A stretch of DNA of 57,871 bases from an uncultured Bacilli bacterium (GTDB taxonomy: Bacteria; Bacillota_I; Bacilli_A; RF39; UBA660), in assembly GCA_934098435.1 (NCBI GenBank), contig CAKOOV010000009.1, positions 1-57,871 on the forward strand, in the 5' to 3' direction. The notes beneath the pieces were generated by a model. The model did no database searches. It saw nothing but the letters and a program-made list of their open reading frames with translations, and had not been told where the DNA came from. Position 1 is the stretch's first letter, and each line of letters starts with the position of its first letter. This document shows positions 15,741 to 26,355 of the stretch, piece after piece. A program made the position numbers and the translations under genes.

Positions 15741-17243
15741 CTACAAATCCATATTTATAGCATCCTTAATAAATTTAATTTTATCAACACTAATTCCAAG
15801 TTTATCCATATAAATACTATTAATAATAACATTAACATTATCTATAATATTATCCAAATTATCTTCTTCTAACAAATCACTATTTAAATTAAAACCAAAC
15901 AAATTATATCTATCAATAATAATCATACTAATATCCCTCTCATCATTAATCAAAATATTAGAAAGAATATTAATATGTGGATAAAATACAAATTTACACA
16001 AATCATTAAACTCATCTATATTATCAATATTATTATCCTTCATAAGCCTTTCTAAATAATTATAATTAGAAGCAGCCAAGTATAAAACATCATATAAGCT
16101 ACTCTCATCCGTAAGAGATGCAACCCTCTCTTTAAAATAATTATCAGAAAGTTCATTATATAAAATCTTCAACTTATTAATATCATCATTAATAATACTA
16201 TTATATAAATTAAATTTATCAATTTTATTACTATTAGCAAGTTTAAATATCTTTTTATTTTGCTTAAATACCTTTTTCTCTAGCTTACCAATTTCCTTCT
16301 TTTTAGAAGCATATATCCCCTTATACTTATCTTTATCCTTGTATATAATTTTAATATCATCAATAATATATTTAAAACGCAAATAATTTTTATATTCCAT
16401 AAGAGAATAAGACAAATTAATAATATCATCATTAATACTATTATCTAAAGAACCCTCTACTATATAACTATAAGATTTTTTTATCTTATCAATAGTATAA
16501 TTATTAATATCAAGTTTATCATTAATAAAATTATTAATATATAAATATTTACTATTAAATATACGTTTTTCTCTTTCAATAAATAAATCATCATATTTTC
16601 CTCTAACATTAGAAGTATTAATTTCCATTAAAACATTATTATAATATTCATCAAAAATCTTCTTATTAAAACAATACAAATATTTAAAATTAACAGAAAT
16701 ATGATTAATAATATCAGGACATTTCCAATAAATCTCATCAAAGCATTCCCTAAGAATATCATCCCTATTATCATTAGAAATAATACTCAAAAACTTTTTC
16801 ATATATAAATTACAATAATAACTGTAGCAGAAACAATCACCATTAACAGAAACACCAACCAATTTAAAAATATCTAATATAGCCAAAATATTTTCATTAA
16901 CCTCTTCATGAGTATCAGTATAAAAATGATCAAGTTTATATAAAAGTTTGTCAAGACCGCTCTTCTCATAAGAAGAATTAAAAGGATTTCCCACTAATAA
17001 CTTATTATACATATTATCAATATTAGAAGTAATATCATCAATATTACTATCCTTATTAGCGGTCATATATTCATTCTTTCTCTTAGTAATTTCAGTAGCT
17101 AAAAGTTTAACATCATTCATATATTCATCTTTAAGTTCAATAATTTTTTCATTATATACCTTATTATTCTTAGCATTATTTCTAGGAAGTGCTTCTAGCA
17201 CTTCCTTTTGAACATCAATCTTCTTATTATAATCATCAATCAT
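15741..17243 (-). CDS. Large cytoplasmic protein of unknown function in the fibre island
   Basis: The product has 500 residues from the ATG at 17243 (GGAGAG upstream); a longer start at 17294 would ignore that RBS. No signal peptide or membrane helix is present. The protein is Lys/Asp/Asn/Ile-rich and mostly helical, with a likely coiled-coil (~residues 308-350, 'KKKEIGKLEKKVFKQNKKI'). A Cys-containing stretch lies at ~140-190 ('GDCFCYSYYCNLY'). I recognise no domain. Its ATG overlaps the stop codon of the 38-aa ORF upstream (ATGATTGA), so translation is coupled. Position between the giant repeat protein and the signal peptidases suggests an assembly or secretion role. Confidence 0.8.
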   Translation of the reverse strand: MIDDYNKKIDVQKEVLEALPRNNAKNNKVYNEKIIELKDEYMNDVKLLATEITKRKNEYMTANKDSNIDDITSNIDNMYNKLLVGNPFNSSYEKSGLDKLLYKLDHFYTDTHEEVNENILAILDIFKLVGVSVNGDCFCYSYYCNLYMKKFLSIISNDNRDDILRECFDEIYWKCPDIINHISVNFKYLYCFNKKIFDEYYNNVLMEINTSNVRGKYDDLFIEREKRIFNSKYLYINNFINDKLDINNYTIDKIKKSYSYIVEGSLDNSINDDIINLSYSLMEYKNYLRFKYIIDDIKIIYKDKDKYKGIYASKKKEIGKLEKKVFKQNKKIFKLANSNKIDKFNLYNSIINDDINKLKILYNELSDNYFKERVASLTDESSLYDVLYLAASNYNYLERLMKDNNIDNIDEFNDLCKFVFYPHINILSNILINDERDISMIIIDRYNLFGFNLNSDLLEEDNLDNIIDNVNVIINSIYMDKLGISVDKIKFIKDAINMDL

Positions 17244-17352
17244 TATTTTCACTCTCCAACTTATCATCAAGATATGTAATAAACTTCTTAGCACTAATAT
17301 AAAGTTCTAATAATTCCAAATCACTAATATCCTCTATAATTTTTTTAGTCAT
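17236..17352 (-). CDS. 38-aa acidic peptide translationally coupled to the 500-aa protein
   Basis: A short ORF from the ATG at 17352 (GGATGGTG upstream) encodes 38 residues: MTKKIIEDISDLELLELYIS, then AKKFITYLDDKLESENND. It reads as one or two amphipathic helices. It lies 12 nt after the giant gene's stop codon, and its own stop overlaps the next gene's ATG. That arrangement supports real translation. Function is unknown; a small adaptor or a translational coupler are both possible. Confidence 0.65.
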   Translation of the reverse strand: MTKKIIEDISDLELLELYISAKKFITYLDDKLESENND

Positions 17353-17364
17353 AACACACCATCC

Positions 17365-20300
17365 TTATCTAATTATAACATATTTATAAACTTCTCCTAT
17401 ATAATTATTATCATCATATAAAGCAAATCCTATTTTATAAGTACCAGAAAGTAAATTATCTTTAAAATATAACGTCAAATTAAGACCATTAACAGGATTA
17501 TTACTTAAATAATACTCATATTCATTAGAACTACTAGTTAAATTATTACTAATATAGTCTTTTAAATCAACAGTATTATACTTATTACTATATACCGAAC
17601 TATAATCCCTTCTATAAAGTTTTATCCTAATATTAGGATTATTAAGTCCAGAAGAATAATTTATGTTAAAAACATAAGCATTAGTATTATTAAGATTATT
17701 ACCAGTAGCCTTATCAATAAACATAAGTTTATCCGTAGTATTAATCTTAAGACCATATATAGTATCAATAACATTAAATTTAACTTCCAACTTTGAAGAA
17801 GAACTATTACTATAATAAATACCATCAGAAGAACCAAATGATTCCATAACCAAAGTATATTCTCCAGTAGCCAAATTACTATTCTCAGTATTAATAACAA
17901 GCTTAGACTTAAAATTACCAATTTTCTCAGCTATATTAATTCTAACTGTACCATTATATCTAGGATAATAAGTATTACCACCATAAGTAAAATTAACACC
18001 CATTAAACTAGAACTATTAAGTAAATTACCATTACTATCATAAATAGACAACTTAACTCCAAGCTTCTCATCATCATATCTAGTATCATAAATAGAATTA
18101 TTAAGAACTGTACTTTGTGTAAATTTAGTATCAAAATTCAAAGTAGTAGATTTACCAAGATAAATAGTATTATCACTAAGTTCACCATTTAATTTAATAG
18201 TAGCATCCTTATTATTATATAAATTATATTTCATAGTCTCCTGCTCAATACCAAGAACACTAATAAGTGTTTGATTATCATTATTTCTCATCTCTAAAAG
18301 TAAAGACTTATCAAGAACATCATCTACAATATTAGAATCCTTAAAATCAACCATAAAAATAAATTCTTCAATAGCCATACCATTTTGATAATACGTTTCA
18401 TTCGCGGAAGCATCATCATAATTATTATTATAACTAGTACTACCCATCCGTACAAATTTAGATAAATCATAAGAAACTTCACCATATAAATTATACTCAT
18501 TTTGAAGACTATTATAATCTTCTTCATTAACAACATAATAATAATAAACAGGTTTACTTTCTTTATGAAAATCAATCATTGTAATCTTTGTATTAACAGG
18601 AAGTAAATAAGTAGAAACCAAACTACGATGATATCCATCCTTATAAGGACTATTATCCCTTTCCATAAATAAAGAATAATAAGCACTAAAACTACTCTTA
18701 TTAGTAATATTAACATTACTAGTAGCAAACATTTCATATTCTTTACCAGGAGTAATAGTACCCTCATAATCATTAGTATTATATAAAGCAGTAGATAAAT
18801 TAACGTTAATATTAATTCTCTTAACATCATTATTAAGATCATCAATAGGAGTAATAGCAGCCATAGAAATAGTAACACTGCCAAGTTGTCCACTAGTAGT
18901 CAAATTCTTAGAGTGATATAAGTAGAAAACAAGTCCCGCAGCAGTACTAGTATTCTCTCTTTCATAATCCATAGTACCAATAACATTACTATCACCACCA
19001 GTAATAAAACTAGTATTACCCCTAGTAATCCAACCATTTTGTCCCGCTCTCATATTAAGACCAAATGTCTTATTAGCCACTTCAGTACTACTAGCTACTC
19101 TAGGAATATCCTTATAAGAAACAAGAGAAATATCAGGATCTAAAGCACTATAACTAACACCAAGTATAGAAAAAGTAGTATTAGGTTTAACATGATTAAT
19201 AAGTGACAATTCATAAGTACCTAAAGTAGAATATTTAGAAGCAGTTAAATTAACTTCATAAGAATCAACTTGCTCACCAACTGTCCACATATAAAAGTTA
19301 GCATCACTAGGAGTAGGTTCAATATACTTCATAATAACCTTTGTATTATTATCATCACCATAGTTAGAATAAAAACCATCAATAGTAATATCATGATTAG
19401 TCATATGACTACCAAGAACATAACTACCACTCGTAAAGAAGAATACATCTCCAGAAGAAATATCCTGACCATAACTATAATCATCATATAAAGCTGTAAC
19501 AATATTACCATTATGTAAAGAAGAATACATACCAAAGAAAGTCATACCAGAAACTTCTCCATATGTAGTAACACTTTCATTAGTGGCTATATTAAGATTT
19601 TTACCACCTAACATATAAATCCTATTATCAACATTTCTCTCAAAAGTACCATTCTCATTATCTATATTAGCACTAGCTTTAACCTCTTTGCCATCAACTA
19701 AAGCCCTACTAGATAATTTCTTAACTAAATTAGCACCAGTTTTTAAATATAGCGAAGAACTATTAATAAGCTTAAGTTCATTAATTCTACTCAAAGTAAA
19801 TAATACAGTAGAATACTCATTAGTTCTATCAGTAGCACCAGATAATTCAATATAACTATTATCAATAGTAACCAAATCACTTCTCTGAATAGATATATTT
19901 TTCTTAATATCATTTTTCGTACCATAATTACTAATATTAATATAACTATATCCAGAAGTACTAGAAGCATTACCACTACCAAAGATAGAACCACCAATAG
20001 CAAAATTACCATGATTACTACCATCAATATTAATTTTAATTCCCTTAGTTACACTAATAAATGAATAATCATATTCCTCACTACCACTGGCATTAGCTTC
20101 TCCTCCACCAAAAACAGTTCCAACAATATTAATATCACCAGAAATAAGATTCTCATTAGTAGAAACATTTTTACCAATATTAACAACAGTTTCACCATAC
20201 AAAACAGAAGTATTAGCACCACCATATACATTTCCATCAATATTAGCACTAACAATATTAACAGTTCCAAGTGAACTATTCTTCTCTAAACTACCAGTAG

Positions 20301-23300
20301 CAGCAGCATTACCACCACCAAATACATGTTTATTAATATTAGCATTATTATCTATATCAAGTGAAGTATTACCATTAGTAATAGCAGTTTGACCATTACC
20401 ACCAGCATATACACTATTATTAACAGTACTACCAGAAACATATACATAAGTATTACCACCAATTCTAGCAGCATTACCTCCACCATATATTGAATTAGTA
20501 ACAACTATATCTTTAGTATTAACAAAACTACTACCAATAACCATACCAAGATTACCGCCACCATATATATCTTTTACATATGTATTACCATCAACTAAAA
20601 CATTAGTATTTCCCATAATCTTAGCAGGATTAGTATAACCACTAGTATCACTAGTAGTAGATAAAGATTCACCATTACCTCCACCATATATTGCTGTAGT
20701 AATATTAGAATTAGTAACTGTAACATCACTACTACCATTAATAGCAGCAGCATCTCCACCACCATATACAAGAGAAGAAGTAGCACCATTTAACGTAAGT
20801 TTAGATACAACATCATTCTCACTATTTCCAACAGAAGCCTTATTACCACCACCAAAAATAGCATTAATAACATTACCACCATTTATCGTAGTATTAACAT
20901 TAAGAGTAACCTCACCAAGATTACCACCACTATAAATATTATTATTAACAGTAGTATCAGTAACATTAAGAATAACCCCTTTATTAACCTTAGCAGCATT
21001 ACCTCCACCATAAATATTATTATTAACATGGGCTCCCGATATATTAACATTAACATCATCTACAGTAGCCTTATTACCACCACCATATATATTATCAGCA
21101 GTAAGATAACTAATATCAATATTAGAATTAGTACTAATAGCGGAATATCCGCCACCATATATTTCTCCTATCTCACCACGTGTAAGGTTAACATTAGTAC
21201 TAACAGTCTTACCACCAGCATTATTACCACCATATACATATGAAGCCTTAACACCAGAATTACTATATCCAACATATTTATTACCATTAGCATCATATCC
21301 AACAATACTATATCCAATAATTTTAAATTCATCAAAAGGAACATAAGAATGAATATTAAAATCAAACTTTAAAGAACCACCATTACTGAGCGTATTAGTT
21401 CCATACCAATTATTAATTTCATTAGCATGAAAAGCAGAATTTACCATATCAACTTTAACACTTGACCAATTAGAATCAAATATAGCATCACTAGTATTAA
21501 TATATAAATCCCATTTAACCAAATCAACACCAGTATTATTTCTAATATCAACACTAATAGTCTCACTAGAACTAATATCAGTAGCCCCAGAATTATTAAT
21601 AGTAGATTCACTAAAACTAGTATTAACATTCAAATTACTCTTACTAGAACTAAGAGTACTCAAAATATAACTATCATTAACGTCACCACTATTATTAGAA
21701 CCACCAAAAATATAATTAGCAATTACATCACCAGTATCAATATTAGTATTAACAGCACCAGCTTCATTACCACCACCATATACATAATTAACATTACCAT
21801 AATATAAATTAACATTAGTAGTGGTAGTCTCAGCCTTAAGACCTCCACCATAAATATTATCAATATTACCACCATAAAAATCAACTTGTGATCTATTAGT
21901 AATACCACCAGCATTATTACCACCATATACATATGTAGCAGTACCATCATTAATATTAACAAAACTATTTGAAACATCACCACTCAAGTTAGAGCCACCA
22001 AATAAAGTATCACAATTAGCATTAAGATTAACCATTGTCTTTGTAGTAACAGACGTTTTTTCTCCGCCACCATATACATAAGTAATATCTCCACCATTTA
22101 TATTAACATTAGTAGTACCAGTAGTACCACCAGCATTATTACCACCATATACATATGTAGCAGTACCACCAGTAGTAGTAACATTACTAACAGTAACAAC
22201 GCCACTCAAATTAGAACCACCAAATATTTTAGTAGCACTACCACCATTCAAATAAACATTAGTCTCCAAAGCAGAAGTTTCATTACCCCCACCAAAAACA
22301 TTAGTAACTTCACCATCATTAACAATAACATCAATCTTCCCATCAGGAATACCAGTTTTATCATTACCACCATATACATTATTAATAATACCACCATTTA
22401 TAGTAACCAAAATATCTCCATTAACAAATGGTGTATATTCCGAATTACCTTGTCCACCACCAAAAGCATTATTAATAATACCCTTATTAATAGTAACATT
22501 AGTCTTATAATTAGAACTATTATTATTATTAGAAGTACCATTTACAGTACCATAAGCACTACCGCCATATATAGAGCCATTAATAATAGGCGTGTACTTA
22601 CTATCAGTATTACCTATAACAACATTTACATTATTACTAACATAAGTACCAATCATAGTATCAGAAAGATAACCACCACGGCCACCACCATATACAGAAT
22701 TAGAAATTTCACCACCAAAAACATTAACATTAACATTACCATATATAGTACCCAAAGCATTACTACCACCATATATAGAACCAATAACATTACCATTATT
22801 CATAGTAATATCTATATTAGTAACATTATCTAAAGAACCACCACCATTATTATTACCACCACCATATACAGAACCATTTACAAGTCCATCATTAATAATA
22901 ATTTTAGAATAAGAACCACTACCAGTGGCGCCAAAATTACCGCCACCATATATATTCCTATTAATAGTAGCCTTACCATCAATAACAATAATTGAATTTG
23001 AAGCAGTACCAATAGAAGAAAGACCTTCCTTACCATTACCAATACCAAATATACTACCAGCTTCTGAACCAAACAAAGTATTATTATTTTTTACATATTC
23101 CTCTTTACCAATCGTAGCGGTACCGCCAACATATATATAAGGGGTACCATTTAAAATACCATCACCTTCCCTGCCTTTATAACCATTAGAACCACCAAAA
23201 ACACTATAATTGACAGTACCACCAGTAATACCTATAATCCTATTACCATAAGTAGCATCCTCACCAGCACCACCAAATATAAAATCAACTTCTCCCCCAG

Positions 23301-25296
23301 TCATATAAATATACGAGCTATTAACACCATCCATACTACTAGCGGTTAATGGACCACCAATTAAATTATAAATATATCCACCATCAACTTTAACTTTACT
23401 AGGAGCATAATGATTACCACCATTTCTACCCCCTACATATATACCAGTATTATAATTATATTTACTACTACCAAAAGTACCACTTTTAACATTCAAATCA
23501 AAAGCAATATCATTACTACTGCCACTATAAATATTATTTCCCCAACTTCCAGAAGCACAAAAATAAATATTTAAATTACTATTATTCTTATTTACTCTAT
23601 CATAATCACTACCATATATAGACTTATTATTAATATAATTAGCAGAAACACCAAAAGAAGAAGGCGTAGCCAAAGAAATAGTATTATACATACCACTTTC
23701 AATAATAGTTTTATATTTAGTAGGATTATTACTAGAACCAGTACTATTACCAACTCCAGCAATTATAGCTTTTAAATTAACATATGAACCATATTTTTTA
23801 ATTCCCCTACCAAGTTTAATATTATTATATCTACCATATAAATTACCCGAAGTATTACTACCTGAAGGATTAGAAGTATTAGTACCACTAGAATTATACA
23901 TTCTAAGATTCTCAATAGTAGTATCACCATAACAATTAATAGCGCTATTAATAGTCCAAGACGCATTATAAGAAGTACCATTATTAATACCAGTCAAAGT
24001 AAAACTCTTAGAATTATTTCCCCAAGTACTACTAATATCCTGATTAAGTACCAATATATTAATATCTCTAGTTACCAAATAATAATATTCTTTATTATAA
24101 TCAAAAATTTCCTCGTCACCATTAGCATCATAATAATTAATAATTTCATAAACATCACAAGTATTATTATTACAAGTACCACTATTATAATAATTACCAT
24201 TAATATCATAGTAGCCACTCAAATCTCCATATCTAGAAACACTAATCTTCCTAAAATATGTTGACATATTAGTATTTTCATAACTTTTATCAATCTTAGT
24301 ATCAATAATAGGTTTCTCTAAAGTATTATTATCAACCTCTTGCATACTACCATTTTTAAGTTCATAATAACTACTATTACTATCAAAAACTTCATCTTCA
24401 ATTTTCTGATAATAAACACATCCATTCCACCAATTACGACAATAACCACTATTTTGATAAACACCATTACTATCATAATAACCAGCATAACTCTGTCCAT
24501 AACTAAATTCCTTACTATGAAAATAACCCTTCATATTAAGTTCCCCATATGTATAAATAACCGTTTCAACCTTTTTCATACCACTATCATATAAATTATT
24601 AATAGCATTATTAAAATTGTTATTAACCATCTGAATATTTCCAGCGGTCCATTTAGCCTTAAAAACAATATCGATTTTCGAAGGCCTATCGCCATTATAA
24701 CTAACAGGTACTTTAGCTTTTCTCTCATAATAATTACTATCAAACTTCAAAGAAGCCCCTCTATAACTAGTAAACCAACCATTAAAAGCCTTATCATTAG
24801 GTCTATCAGTAAAAGGATTATCAATAAGATCAAGCATAACATAATCATCACTTTTATCCGTAGTACCATTATCACTAACAACTAAAGTTTTATAATAAAT
24901 AAAAGTATCTTGTCTTTCATTTAAAGAAACATATCCCTTATTATTACCATCATTACTAAGATAAGTAATTTTAACTTGCACCAAATTACCATCATTATAA
25001 ATATTCTTATTATTAGTAGTAGGAAGATTACCATCGCTTGAAGTATAATTAAGCCCCATATAATAATCATAATCAGCCTTCAAATCATTAACATAAACCT
25101 TATTTCCAGAAATACCACTTTCCATATAATCAGCATCATCTTCAAAATCAAGAATCATATCACCATATGTATTAAAATAAGTAATGGCCCCAAAAACTAA
25201 AATAAATAAAGAAAAAAGAAGTGTCATAAAACGTACTTTTACTTTAGAATCATTAAAAAACAAAGTATGTATTTTCTTACGTCTAACACTTCTCAT
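17365..25296 (-). CDS. 2643-aa secreted/anchored glycine-rich 'YGGG' repeat protein
   Basis: The longest gene of the window. The ATG at 25296 has AGAGGTGA upstream. A basic head and one membrane segment (~22-43) precede an N-terminal region with one InlB-like repeat ('AFNGWFTSYRGA...FKAKW'). From roughly residue 530 to 1680 there are dozens of short repeats built on [VI]-[YF]-G-G-[GNS]-N with alternating 'VNGGxI/VTNSNI' strands. This is the pattern of a long right-handed beta-solenoid. The last ~900 residues contain Ig-like or jelly-roll-like stretches and no LPxTG or other cell-wall motif. It is a probable adhesin or filament-associated protein. It has its own promoter and heads a set with the 38-aa and 500-aa genes. 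Confidence 0.9.
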   Translation of the reverse strand: MRSVRRKKIHTLFFNDSKVKVRFMTLLFSLFILVFGAITYFNTYGDMILDFEDDADYMESGISGNKVYVNDLKADYDYYMGLNYTSSDGNLPTTNNKNIYNDGNLVQVKITYLSNDGNNKGYVSLNERQDTFIYYKTLVVSDNGTTDKSDDYVMLDLIDNPFTDRPNDKAFNGWFTSYRGASLKFDSNYYERKAKVPVSYNGDRPSKIDIVFKAKWTAGNIQMVNNNFNNAINNLYDSGMKKVETVIYTYGELNMKGYFHSKEFSYGQSYAGYYDSNGVYQNSGYCRNWWNGCVYYQKIEDEVFDSNSSYYELKNGSMQEVDNNTLEKPIIDTKIDKSYENTNMSTYFRKISVSRYGDLSGYYDINGNYYNSGTCNNNTCDVYEIINYYDANGDEEIFDYNKEYYYLVTRDINILVLNQDISSTWGNNSKSFTLTGINNGTSYNASWTINSAINCYGDTTIENLRMYNSSGTNTSNPSGSNTSGNLYGRYNNIKLGRGIKKYGSYVNLKAIIAGVGNSTGSSNNPTKYKTIIESGMYNTISLATPSSFGVSANYINNKSIYGSDYDRVNKNNSNLNIYFCASGSWGNNIYSGSSNDIAFDLNVKSGTFGSSKYNYNTGIYVGGRNGGNHYAPSKVKVDGGYIYNLIGGPLTASSMDGVNSSYIYMTGGEVDFIFGGAGEDATYGNRIIGITGGTVNYSVFGGSNGYKGREGDGILNGTPYIYVGGTATIGKEEYVKNNNTLFGSEAGSIFGIGNGKEGLSSIGTASNSIIVIDGKATINRNIYGGGNFGATGSGSYSKIIINDGLVNGSVYGGGNNNGGGSLDNVTNIDITMNNGNVIGSIYGGSNALGTIYGNVNVNVFGGEISNSVYGGGRGGYLSDTMIGTYVSNNVNVVIGNTDSKYTPIINGSIYGGSAYGTVNGTSNNNNSSNYKTNVTINKGIINNAFGGGQGNSEYTPFVNGDILVTINGGIINNVYGGNDKTGIPDGKIDVIVNDGEVTNVFGGGNETSALETNVYLNGGSATKIFGGSNLSGVVTVSNVTTTGGTATYVYGGNNAGGTTGTTNVNINGGDITYVYGGGEKTSVTTKTMVNLNANCDTLFGGSNLSGDVSNSFVNINDGTATYVYGGNNAGGITNRSQVDFYGGNIDNIYGGGLKAETTTTNVNLYYGNVNYVYGGGNEAGAVNTNIDTGDVIANYIFGGSNNSGDVNDSYILSTLSSSKSNLNVNTSFSESTINNSGATDISSSETISVDIRNNTGVDLVKWDLYINTSDAIFDSNWSSVKVDMVNSAFHANEINNWYGTNTLSNGGSLKFDFNIHSYVPFDEFKIIGYSIVGYDANGNKYVGYSNSGVKASYVYGGNNAGGKTVSTNVNLTRGEIGEIYGGGYSAISTNSNIDISYLTADNIYGGGNKATVDDVNVNISGAHVNNNIYGGGNAAKVNKGVILNVTDTTVNNNIYSGGNLGEVTLNVNTTINGGNVINAIFGGGNKASVGNSENDVVSKLTLNGATSSLVYGGGDAAAINGSSDVTVTNSNITTAIYGGGNGESLSTTSDTSGYTNPAKIMGNTNVLVDGNTYVKDIYGGGNLGMVIGSSFVNTKDIVVTNSIYGGGNAARIGGNTYVYVSGSTVNNSVYAGGNGQTAITNGNTSLDIDNNANINKHVFGGGNAAATGSLEKNSSLGTVNIVSANIDGNVYGGANTSVLYGETVVNIGKNVSTNENLISGDINIVGTVFGGGEANASGSEEYDYSFISVTKGIKINIDGSNHGNFAIGGSIFGSGNASSTSGYSYINISNYGTKNDIKKNISIQRSDLVTIDNSYIELSGATDRTNEYSTVLFTLSRINELKLINSSSLYLKTGANLVKKLSSRALVDGKEVKASANIDNENGTFERNVDNRIYMLGGKNLNIATNESVTTYGEVSGMTFFGMYSSLHNGNIVTALYDDYSYGQDISSGDVFFFTSGSYVLGSHMTNHDITIDGFYSNYGDDNNTKVIMKYIEPTPSDANFYMWTVGEQVDSYEVNLTASKYSTLGTYELSLINHVKPNTTFSILGVSYSALDPDISLVSYKDIPRVASSTEVANKTFGLNMRAGQNGWITRGNTSFITGGDSNVIGTMDYERENTSTAAGLVFYLYHSKNLTTSGQLGSVTISMAAITPIDDLNNDVKRININVNLSTALYNTNDYEGTITPGKEYEMFATSNVNITNKSSFSAYYSLFMERDNSPYKDGYHRSLVSTYLLPVNTKITMIDFHKESKPVYYYYVVNEEDYNSLQNEYNLYGEVSYDLSKFVRMGSTSYNNNYDDASANETYYQNGMAIEEFIFMVDFKDSNIVDDVLDKSLLLEMRNNDNQTLISVLGIEQETMKYNLYNNKDATIKLNGELSDNTIYLGKSTTLNFDTKFTQSTVLNNSIYDTRYDDEKLGVKLSIYDSNGNLLNSSSLMGVNFTYGGNTYYPRYNGTVRINIAEKIGNFKSKLVINTENSNLATGEYTLVMESFGSSDGIYYSNSSSSKLEVKFNVIDTIYGLKINTTDKLMFIDKATGNNLNNTNAYVFNINYSSGLNNPNIRIKLYRRDYSSVYSNKYNTVDLKDYISNNLTSSSNEYEYYLSNNPVNGLNLTLYFKDNLLSGTYKIGFALYDDNNYIGEVYKYVIIR

Positions 25297-25318
25297 ATAC
25301 TCACCTCTACTATAGATA

Positions 25319-25347
25319 AGTATACCATATAAACAAAATTATGTAAA
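25319..25347 (-). promoter_or_regulatory. Sigma-A promoter for the 2643-aa gene
   Basis: TTTACA - 17 nt - TATACT on the minus strand, about 22 nt before the start codon. Confidence 0.65.
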
Positions 25348-25365
25348 TTAAAATAAACTAGTTTT

Positions 25366-26355
25366 CTAAGAAGGATTACTACTAAATTGTAGACTTAAAG
25401 CAACATTACCAATTGAAGCATTATTCTCACAATCAACATCTTGACCCTCAATCCACATATAAACTCTAATCTTAGAAATACCATTCTTAATATTAAACAT
25501 TTTAACATTATTATTAAAACCACTAATAGTATAATAATCAACTTTAACAGTACTAAAATATTCCGGATAATACCTACTATTAGCCTTAGTAGTAGTAATA
25601 TTTTTATCTTTATCAAATTCCTTTGCTACCCCATCATATAGAAGACTATCAGATGTAGTACTAATATTAATTCCATAAACATCACGTGCATTATTAACCC
25701 CATTAGGAGTATGAACATCATAATTAGGTTCCCATACATAAACATTATTTCTGTCATTAGTGGTAAGATTCTGAATAACATCTAAAGAACTCCCAGTAAA
25801 AGTACTACCTTCTACAACAAAAGCAAACCTTACTGCATTTTCAATACCAAAAGAAGTATCGCCACCATAAGTAACATTAGATTCTGGAGTTAAATATAAA
25901 TCAGTATCCTTATTAACCTTTAAAAACAAATCAAAAGTAACAAATTTACCATTACTATCATTACCAAAAGATTCCTCTTCAATACTTCTAGTAGTATCTA
26001 AAACATAATCACCATCACTATTATTTAAAGCAACACCATAAAAAAGTTTAACTTTTCCATTATCTATATCCATAACTGAAGATACAGGCTCTAACACACT
26101 AGGAATCTGATTAACACTATTGGGATAATTTTCTCTAGCTTTTGTAATATCATCAGCACTAACAGAAGACTTCCAATTACTACCATCAACAGAAATTTCA
26201 ATTCCCCCTTGTGCTTTAACACTAACATTAAGTAAATCAACCTTAACAAGTCTATTAGAAGTAAACCAAGCATAAGAAGATACAGATAAACTAATTACAG
26301 TAACAAATAATAATAAAAGTAAATAAAACAACCTATTTTTCTTTCGTCTCTTCAT
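25366..26355 (-). CDS. TasA-like exported protein, paralogue of 12176-13240
   Basis: The product has 329 residues. A basic head (MKRRKKNR) and signal segment end in 'SVSSYAWFTSN'. The remainder aligns along its length with the putative major subunit at 12176-13240: 'NQIPSVLEPVSSV', 'FVTFDLFLKVNKDT', 'WEPNYDVHT', 'NARDVYGI' and 'KIRVYMWIEGQDVDCEN'. It too has a single Cys, in the last motif. It overlaps the upstream gene by 23 nt, so it is translationally coupled. Its composition is less Ala/Thr-rich than the paralogue. It could be a minor, tip or nucleating subunit. Confidence 0.88.
   Translation of the reverse strand: MKRRKKNRLFYLLLLLFVTVISLSVSSYAWFTSNRLVKVDLLNVSVKAQGGIEISVDGSNWKSSVSADDITKARENYPNSVNQIPSVLEPVSSVMDIDNGKVKLFYGVALNNSDGDYVLDTTRSIEEESFGNDSNGKFVTFDLFLKVNKDTDLYLTPESNVTYGGDTSFGIENAVRFAFVVEGSTFTGSSLDVIQNLTTNDRNNVYVWEPNYDVHTPNGVNNARDVYGINISTTSDSLLYDGVAKEFDKDKNITTTKANSRYYPEYFSTVKVDYYTISGFNNNVKMFNIKNGISKIRVYMWIEGQDVDCENNASIGNVALSLQFSSNPS

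Noticed and set aside
20400..23300. Regularly spaced plus-strand motifs (ACCACCATATA and similar) resembling a CRISPR array
   Set aside because: They are the reverse complement of YGGG codons inside the intact 2643-aa frame. Spacing and sequence vary and there are no fixed direct repeats with unique spacers.
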